Shown here piece by piece: positions 57,801 to 64,000 of a stretch of 64,000 nt of DNA. Position numbers and translations under genes: made by a program. Location of the stretch: contig CM060732.1 of the NCBI GenBank assembly GCA_030704615.1, positions 73,017,053 to 73,081,052 on the forward strand. Reading direction: 5' to 3'. Numbering within the stretch: position 1 is the first letter of the stretch; every line of letters begins with the position of its first letter. This DNA comes from Takakia lepidozioides (Eukaryota; Streptophyta; Takakiopsida; Takakiales; Takakiaceae). The notes under the pieces are model-generated. The model searched no databases, was not told the DNA's origin, and was given only the letters and a program-made list of their open reading frames with translations.

Positions 57801-58810
57801 GGCGCCAAATTTCCGATTTTGGTGCCAGTCAGATCTGGGACTTAGCCATTTTCGAACCCGAACTGGAAAAAAAAAAAAAAAAAAAAAAAAACGCCATTTT
57901 TCCAGTTCGGGGCCGAAAATGGCTAAGTCCCAGATCTGACTGGCACCAAAATCGGAAATTCGGCGCCATTTTTCCAGTTCTGGGCCCAGTCAGATCTGGG
58001 ACTGAGCCATTTTCGGCCCCGAAATGGAAAAATGGCGCCATTTTTCCAGTTCAAGGCTCCGAAAATGGCTAAGTCCCTAGGGTGGCTGGAACCGCAATTG
58101 GAAATTCGGCACCATTTTTCCAGTTCCGCGCCCTATCAGATTTGGGACTTAGCCATTTTCGGCCCCGAACTGGAAAAATGGCGCCGAAAAAAAAAAAAAA
58201 AAAAAAAAAAAAACCAACCGCCATTTTTCCAGTTCGGGCCCGAAAATGGTTAAGTCCCAGATCTGACTGGCACCAAAATCGGAAATTCGGCGCCATTTTT
58301 CCAGTTCCGGGCCCAGTCAGATCTGGGACTTAGCCATTTTCGGCCCCGAAATGGAAAAATGGCGTCATTTTTCCAGTTCAAGGCCCCGAAAATGGCTAAG
58401 TCCCTAGGGTGGCTGGAACCGCAACCGGAAATTCGGCACCATTTTTCCAGTCCGCGCCCTGTCAGATCTGGGACTTAGCCATTTTTGGCCCCGAACTGGA
58501 AAAATGACGTCATTTTTCCAGTTCAGGGCCGAAAATGGCTAAGTTCCTAGGGTGGCTGGCAACAAAATCGGAAATTCGGCGCCATTTTTCCAGTTCCGGG
58601 CCCAGTCAGATCTGGGACTTAGCCATTTTCAGCCCCGAAATGGAAAAATGGCGCCATTTTTCCAGTTCAGGGCCCTGAAAATGGCTAAGTCCCTAGGGTG
58701 GCTGGAACCGCAACCGGAAATTCGGCGCCATTTTTCTAGTTCTGCGGCCAGTCAATTCTGGGACTTAGCCATTTTTGGGCCCAACCTAGGAAAATGGTGC
58801 CGAAAATGGT
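57790..58810. repeat. Palindromic array 2 (TGGAAAAATGGCGCC type)
   Basis: Units alternate CGGAAATTCGGCGCCATTTTT and GAACTGGAAAAATGGCGCC palindromes with GGCTAAGTCCCAGATCTGA spacers. Higher-order spacing is about 144-178 bp. Two long A runs (about 57867-57890 and 58187-58213) interrupt the array at GGCGCC positions, and the sequence is inverted around them. Confidence 0.85.
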
Positions 58811-59337
58811 TTACGAGTGAGTGGTCGCATTGTAAGTTGTCTCCTGATTTTGTGAGGCACCTCCCCTCGCTCTTTTATTTCATTGAAAGACCGTTTCTTC
58901 AAGTGGATTTGTTCTTACTGTAGGATGTCAAGTACTGTAGGAGGAACATGCATTTTTTTGCCAAGGGGGATTTCATGCCTAGTCCAGAAAGGGACTACAT
59001 CCTTCCTACTTATGTTGCCCGGCTTGCTTCGGTGTCCATTAGGAGGTGTTCCGAACCTAGCCGTGTACAGCAGAAGAAGGTGGGGCAAGTTCCTCGGAGG
59101 GTGTAGGAGAGTAGTGCCCATTCCGGCGATGACAGTTAGAACACACTTGTATAGACGTGTTGCCACAAAATTTGCAACAAAATGTTGCATTTCAAGTCCA
59201 CTGGTGCCACATTCCAACTTCACATGACCCTATTTTCGTGCCTCCTAACCCTATTTCCGTGGACACACAATGGTCTGCTCATGCTTTTTTTTTTTCCGCT
59301 CATGCTCATGCCGCTCATGAAATAGCAGCCCCCCTCC

Positions 59338-61190
59338 ACATGGTTTGTTTAAATTTCATAGTAATTTACTTTAATTTACTATTTAAATTAATCATTTGAA
59401 ATTGAATAATATATAACAAATTTTAAAATCTACATGACCTACACGTGTCATTCACACATACTCCAATAAGACCACGTGCATCTGTAGTGTTGTAGTGATA
59501 TAGTCACACCCATAGTAATGTAGTCATACATGTATTCAGGAAATGTGCCACATGTCATCCTCAGCGATGTACTTAGTAGTTATGTAGTCATCAGTGTAGT
59601 CACACAATGTAGTCATGTAGTCATAAAGTTACGCCTACGTCACTATACTCCATCCCACGATTTGGACACGTGTCATAGCAGAGGGATTACATGTGTCACG
59701 CAGACAACTATCCATGTAGGCGGACTTCTGTAGTAATGTAGTTATCATGTTAGTCATGACATGTAGTCGTGTAGTCGTGTAGTCCACTGTACCATATGGT
59801 CACACATGTCAAATCCCAAGGATCTCACGTGTCACGCACAAGCCTCTCCATGTAGGCGCAATGCTGTAGTGATGTAGTCATAACTTACAGTCGTGTAGTT
59901 ATTTCTGTTATGACTACATCACCAAACCCTGCATCACTATCCCATGCCACATCCTCGGTGACGACCATGACTTCGCACTTATCACTCCGTAGTCATGGTA
60001 GAACTAACTTCGTGTTTGTCGCTGTAGAGTGAGGTAGTCGTAAAAGCACTTATCACCGCAAATGCAGTGATATCCGTAGTCATAAAAACGTTAATCTGTA
60101 CTAGTGCTTGCAGACGAAGAGATGAGGCAGGTCGGTTTTGGCTAGCATTGTGGATTTCATGGGGATTTCCACCTCTGCCTCATCCAGATTTGGCAACTAC
60201 GGTAACTTATAGTAGTTGACTGTCCAATTTTGATAGCAATCACATGTTGGATTTCCTCATGCATGTTGTTGCAAACTTATGCCTTGTTAATGAGCAATGT
60301 GGTGGTAGGTGGTATGTCCCCTTTGCACACACTATGGTTGGTTATGTTGCTGTTGTTTGTGCTCTTTCAAAATTATGTCGGTGCCACTTCTGTGCCTAAA
60401 GTCTTGTTATATACATGATTGTGATGTTGTATGGCATATGCACGTGGCACCCTATTGGCTGCCTCTGTGGCATATCCACGTGTCCGTCCAGAGTCATAAC
60501 CATGAGTACCAAACCCAATATGATATGTGTATCCACATATTACATTTCAACACGTGACCCCCTAAGATCCCCGCGTAGTTGGTCCTATGACTCCGTATGC
60601 AAAACGTCCAGTCAAATGTATGTCTACAAAGCAGCATGTGAGGTTTAGAGGATCGTGCACGTGGCACCACCTGGGACTACAATGTCCTCATGGAATCCCA
60701 TGTTCATGGAATATACCGTACTGCGCCAGTCGTACGTATGACTGGCAAGAATCCACCGCAGCTCACGAAAGTCCAGCATGTGGGCACCCACGAATGTGGC
60801 ACATGGACGTGCCACGTGGTGTCCCCAGATTCCCCCCCATACAGACATACATGTGACTGCGAAGCCCCCTCCCCTACAGCGACACGTGGCAATTATATGT
60901 CGCACCACGTGTTTCTTCTATGACGCGACATGTGTTGTCGTTTGATTCCCTCCTCCGCTGTCATAGTTGGCAGTCAGGGATGGCGTCGCAGTCTGACTCA
61001 GTAAAGCCAACGTGTATGACTACCCCCACAGCTGCTCTGGCGCCACGTCACAGCCAACCTGGAGAGTCATATCTGCCATGTCACAACTGACTAGGCTCTT
61101 ACGTCTTCAGAGTCAGGAAGTCGTAAATGGCTTCCATGACTGCATTTGCAGTCATAACATAGAGACGTAAAAGCCGCAATCTGTTGTAGT
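59338..61190. mobile_element. CACTA-like terminal regions, non-autonomous
   Basis: The block is dense in GTAGTCATG and CACGTGGCA words, like CACTA subterminal repeats. Two similar right-hand ends are seen: AATCTGTACTAGTG at 60107 and AATCTGTTGTAGTG at 61190. The latter is CACTACAACAGATT read inward. Each is preceded by GTCGTAAA, a TGCAGTCAT-type stem and GTAAAA words. The LINE resumes at 61191. A left CACTA end is not found. Confidence 0.45.
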
Positions 61191-61466
61191 GCATGAGACA
61201 AACTTGAGGGGGGATGCCATGACTATGCTGTCTGCAACTAAGAATTTCCACCAGCCCCCCTCTAGGCCTAAGAATCTCGGGATCCATTTGCCCAAAAGGG
61301 CTATGATCTATTTGTCCAAGTCAATGATACCAAGACCCCCTTTCTTTTTGGGGAGGCATATTTGTTTCCACGAGACCTGCGGGCGTTTTTTTTCATTATG
61401 GTTGGCTGCCCCCCAGATGTAGTTCCTCAAGAGTTTTTTTGCTTCTTTGATGTTGGACGAGGCAGG

Positions 61467-62644
61467 TCACCAAGATGTAGCGAAGAACCGCAGACCTGAT
61501 GACAGGATCTGGTTGGTTGACAAGGCCTTCCCTGTAATGGATAGGAAGTAAGAGACCCAGTATGTCAACTTTGTCTTAAGCTTCACTATTGTGGGCTGGA
61601 AACGTTGCTGGTCTGTGAGATCAATGCCATATGTGTACCCCAGAAGTGTGGTTGTTTCACCTGGCTTTAGCCATCGCAATCCTTTGTCTAGTCCCCAAGT
61701 TGGCTAGTTCCCAATCTGGGATTTCGAGGTGTCCCCCACTAGTAAGGCACATGTCTTACCCCAGTTGACTTTAAATCCAGATGCCTGGCAAAAAGTTTCC
61801 AGGGTGTGCGTTGTGTTGTCTAGGTTGATGGGGGAGGCTTGAGCGCGAGAAAGGTATCGTCCACGAACATAGATTCTTTGATTTGTATGGGTTGTCTAGT
61901 GATGTGGTTGAATGTTGCTAGGCCGTGTATACTTTGATTGGCTTGTAGCATGTGACCAAGTGTGTCAACAACTATGATGAAAAGGAAGGGGGAGAGCGGA
62001 CAACCCTGGCGCACCGATCTGCGAAGGGTGAAAGCTTTGGAGAGGTGTTCGTTGACTAGAACCCTACTTGAGGCACCAAACAGGAGAGTCTTTACCCATT
62101 TGCAGAATCCCTGGGGTATGCCTGTCTTTTGGAGGGCTCCCATTAAGAAAGACCACTTGACCCTGTTGAAAGCTTTTTCAAAGTCTAGAAGCAGAAGCGT
62201 TATGGCCTAGCTAGTTTTCTTGGCATAGTGGGGTATTTCCTGGGCGAGCAAGAGATTATCTAGGATGTACCTTCCCTTAATGAATCCTGCCTGACCTGGT
62301 CTAATAATAGTTGGCAGGAAAGGCTGGAGGCGTCTTGCTAAGGCTTTTGCTATTATTTTGTATGCCACGATTAACAAGGTTATGGGCCTGTAATTGGCAA
62401 TACTAGTTCTGTCCCCCTTTTTTAAGAGGAGAATGATTACTCCTTGCATCATTTGTGGAGGCATTTGCTGTTGCTGGAAAATCTGATTGGCCATTTCAGT
62501 GAAATCTTTGGATATGTGTTTCCACATGGACTTGTAGAACTCTACCGGCATCCCATCTAGGCCAGGAGATTTTCCATTGTGGAGCTTCGATAGCACATCT
62601 CCAGGCTCTAGGTTGGTGAAGGGGCCTTCCAAAGCATCCGCCAT
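61467..62644 (-). pseudogene. LINE ORF2 reverse transcriptase (second copy), broken
   Basis: Motifs in order on the minus strand are GKSPGLDGMPVEFYKSMW, NYRPITLLIVAYKIIAKALA, FIKGRYILDNLLLAQE, a stop near 62207, QGCPLSPFLFIIVVDTLGHML and MFVDDTFLAL, where the catalytic YADD reads FVDD. The sequence continues to TLLGYTYGIDLTDQ and, after breaks, KKKGGLGIIDLD near 61310-61340. Confidence 0.82.
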
Positions 62645-62683
62645 GCTTGGAGTGAGCAGGTTTGGGGTCTGCGAGAGGCAGTG

Positions 62684-63987
62684 CTATTGGGTGGAAGTCA
62701 GGGGTGATAATTGCTGGTCACTATGAAATAAGGATTGAAAGTGAGAGAAGACTAAACTGGTCATGGCTTTTGGGGAGGATGTGGTAATCCCAGAGGTGTG
62801 GTCTTTGAGGTTGGTGATGTTTTGTGCAGCTCTTTTCTGTCTGGTTTTGTTGAAAAAATACTTGGTCATCTTTTCTCCCTGAGTTGCCCAATTAATTCCT
62901 GCATGCAGTTTGAGTTTATCATCTCTAAGGTTTTGGTACACTTCCATGTTAGCTTTAGCTTCCATGTAGGTATTGACAGTGGCTTCATCGCAGCGAGGGC
63001 TTTCCATTCTGATTTGACAGACCCTAAGACATTTAGTTAGGGCTTTGATTTTGAGCTTCCTGGCTTCCAAGATGTCTTTGCTTAGAGATTGACTGGCTAT
63101 CGTTGTGGCTTTTAACTTGGTTTGAAATCTTAGAATGGGATCTATGATGTCGGTACCCGCTTGAGACCAGGCTGTTTGTAAACCTTCTTTGAAGGCCGGG
63201 ATTCCCAGAAGGCATGCGTTCATCCTATATATTCCTCTTCCTCTCTTTTGATCTGATGGGATCTGCATAGTGGCTGAAATCTCCGCATGGTCAAAGCTTG
63301 CAGGGATGGGTTGTTGGAGCAGCCTTGTCATCCATTGAATTATATTCAGGGATGAGTAGAACCTATCTAAACGGGCCATCTGAAGATTTTGAAGATCTCT
63401 GTTGTTGGACCAAGTGAAGTGGGGGTGAAGTGGCTCCAATTCAGAGGGGGGATCAGACAGAATTTCTGTGAGACTGTGGTTCTGTGTCAAAGTCAGCCAG
63501 CATTGGAGGTCATCATTGCTATGGTTGATGGCAGGTGAGCCTCTACGGTCCTCAGCACATTCCACCATGTTGTAATCTCCAGCTAGGAGCCAATGGTCAA
63601 TTGTTTGGAGCTCTTGCATCTTAGAGTCCAACAGTGCCCATAGATGTGCTCTTTCTTGGCTATCATTTGGCGCGTAAATATTGAGGATGCCCAAGGATCC
63701 CATATTGTTTGGTAAAGAAAGGGCACAAAATTGTACCCTTCCCGGAGCCCATACTTCTTTGGAAGTATTTTGTGGTTGGATAGCTTGCGTAGATAGGATA
63801 GCCGTACCTCCTCTTGATCCCATGGAGTTTGGGGCCCAGTGAGCGGCCAGAGGTGGTCTGACAGGTTATCTATTTTTTGTTGGTCTTGTTTGTGCTCTTG
63901 TAGAAAAATTATCGCTTGCTGATTCAATTGTAGTGTGAATGCAGGGGAGTAACACGGAAATTTTTGTTTGGCATCAGGATTCGGCAT
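62684..63987 (-). pseudogene. LINE ORF2 endonuclease and linker (second copy)
   Basis: One frame stays open for 379 codons (62684-63823), and an overlapping frame supplies the N-terminus up to 63987. Motifs are IIFLQEHKQDQQ, LGILNIYAPND, LLAGDYNMVE, WSNNRDLQNLQMARLDRFY and FDHAE in place of SDHxP. The linker ALTKCLRVCQIRM to GINWATQGEKMTKYFFNK follows. Confidence 0.82.
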
Positions 63988-64000
63988 TACTACAAAGGGA

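Larger units (their letters stand above)
56416..59337. mobile_element. TIR-bounded element packed with palindromic repeats
   Basis: The left end (GGAGGTTAGTTATTTCATGAG, 56416 onward) is matched in reverse complement by the right end (GGAGGGGGGCTGC then TATTTCATGAGCGG, up to 59337). Both ends carry several CATGAGCGG/CATGAGCATG words. ACAT flanks both sides (56412-56415 and 59338-59341). The 2.9-kb interior has no transposase. It holds two arrays of palindromes centred on GGCGCC. I know of no matching family. Confidence 0.6.
61191..64000 (-). mobile_element. L1-type LINE, second copy, interrupted and cut by window edge
   Basis: This is the same family as the LINE at 5358-13262 (shared FLQEHK, LNIYAPN, WSNNRD, QGCPLSPFLF and GGLGIID). 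It runs minus from the endonuclease N-terminus at the window edge to just past the RT, where the CACTA-like end at 61190 cuts it. The zf-RVT finger and 3' tail are not seen. It keeps the canonical endonuclease-linker-RT order. Confidence 0.88.

Noticed and set aside
56880-58810. CRISPR-like array because of regular repeats.
   Set aside because: Repeats and spacers are both repetitive and palindromic, and this is eukaryotic nuclear DNA. It is a satellite-like array.

Overview
The window is nuclear DNA of a land plant. The genes have many short exons with GT-AG introns, and there is one large PLS-type DYW pentatricopeptide-repeat (PPR) gene. The rest is dominated by plant-type LINE, Copia, Gypsy, MITE-like and CACTA-like remnants. 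The near-identical tandem PLS modules and the dense retroelement load would suit a fern or lycophyte best. That placement is inference, and no marker here fixes the species.

Five host genes can be read, four of them by joining exons at canonical splice sites. They are a mitochondrial complex I subunit NDUFS4/FRO1 (minus, 3557-4912, 5 exons, 160 aa), an intronless DYW-class PPR protein (minus, 22222-25161) and a PIG-L-type GlcNAc-PI de-N-acetylase (plus, 25629-29985, 10 exons, 267 aa). The others are a choline-phosphate cytidylyltransferase (plus, 32092-36199, 8 exons, 340 aa) and an ENTH-domain epsin (minus, 38511-44356, 12 exons, 828 aa). The PPR and PIG-L genes are divergent, with about 0.5 kb between their starts. 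The genes do not form a pathway. CCT and PIG-L both act on lipid metabolism at ER-type membranes, but their adjacency looks incidental.

Mobile and repetitive layout: 0-2.9 kb holds LTR-like repeats in direct and inverted orientation. At 5.0-13.3 kb, starting about 125 bp upstream of the NDUFS4 ATG, lie a solo LINE/SINE tail, a tRNA-derived SINE and a nearly full-length L1-type LINE bounded by a 9-bp repeat. A MITE-like element lies at 13.4-13.9 kb. At 15.0-19.3 kb there are at least six broken copies of one GDSL esterase gene in both orientations, with a 120-bp-arm hairpin. Minisatellites lie at 20.0-20.5 and 46.0-46.4 kb. A second MITE-like copy (47.6-48.2 kb) abuts a degraded Copia element (48.2-53.0 kb). 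A Gypsy RT scrap lies at about 55.1-55.3 kb. A TIR-bounded 2.9-kb element (56.4-59.3 kb) is filled with palindromic arrays centred on GGCGCC. CACTA-like ends lie at 59.4-61.19 kb, and a second copy of the same LINE family runs minus from 61.19 kb off the right edge.

The strongest candidates for something undescribed are the palindrome-packed TIR element at 56.4-59.3 kb and a short 3' stem-loop plus poly(A) tail shared by the LINE and at least four solo fragments. The stem is preserved by compensatory changes, which suggests a LINE/SINE recognition signal.
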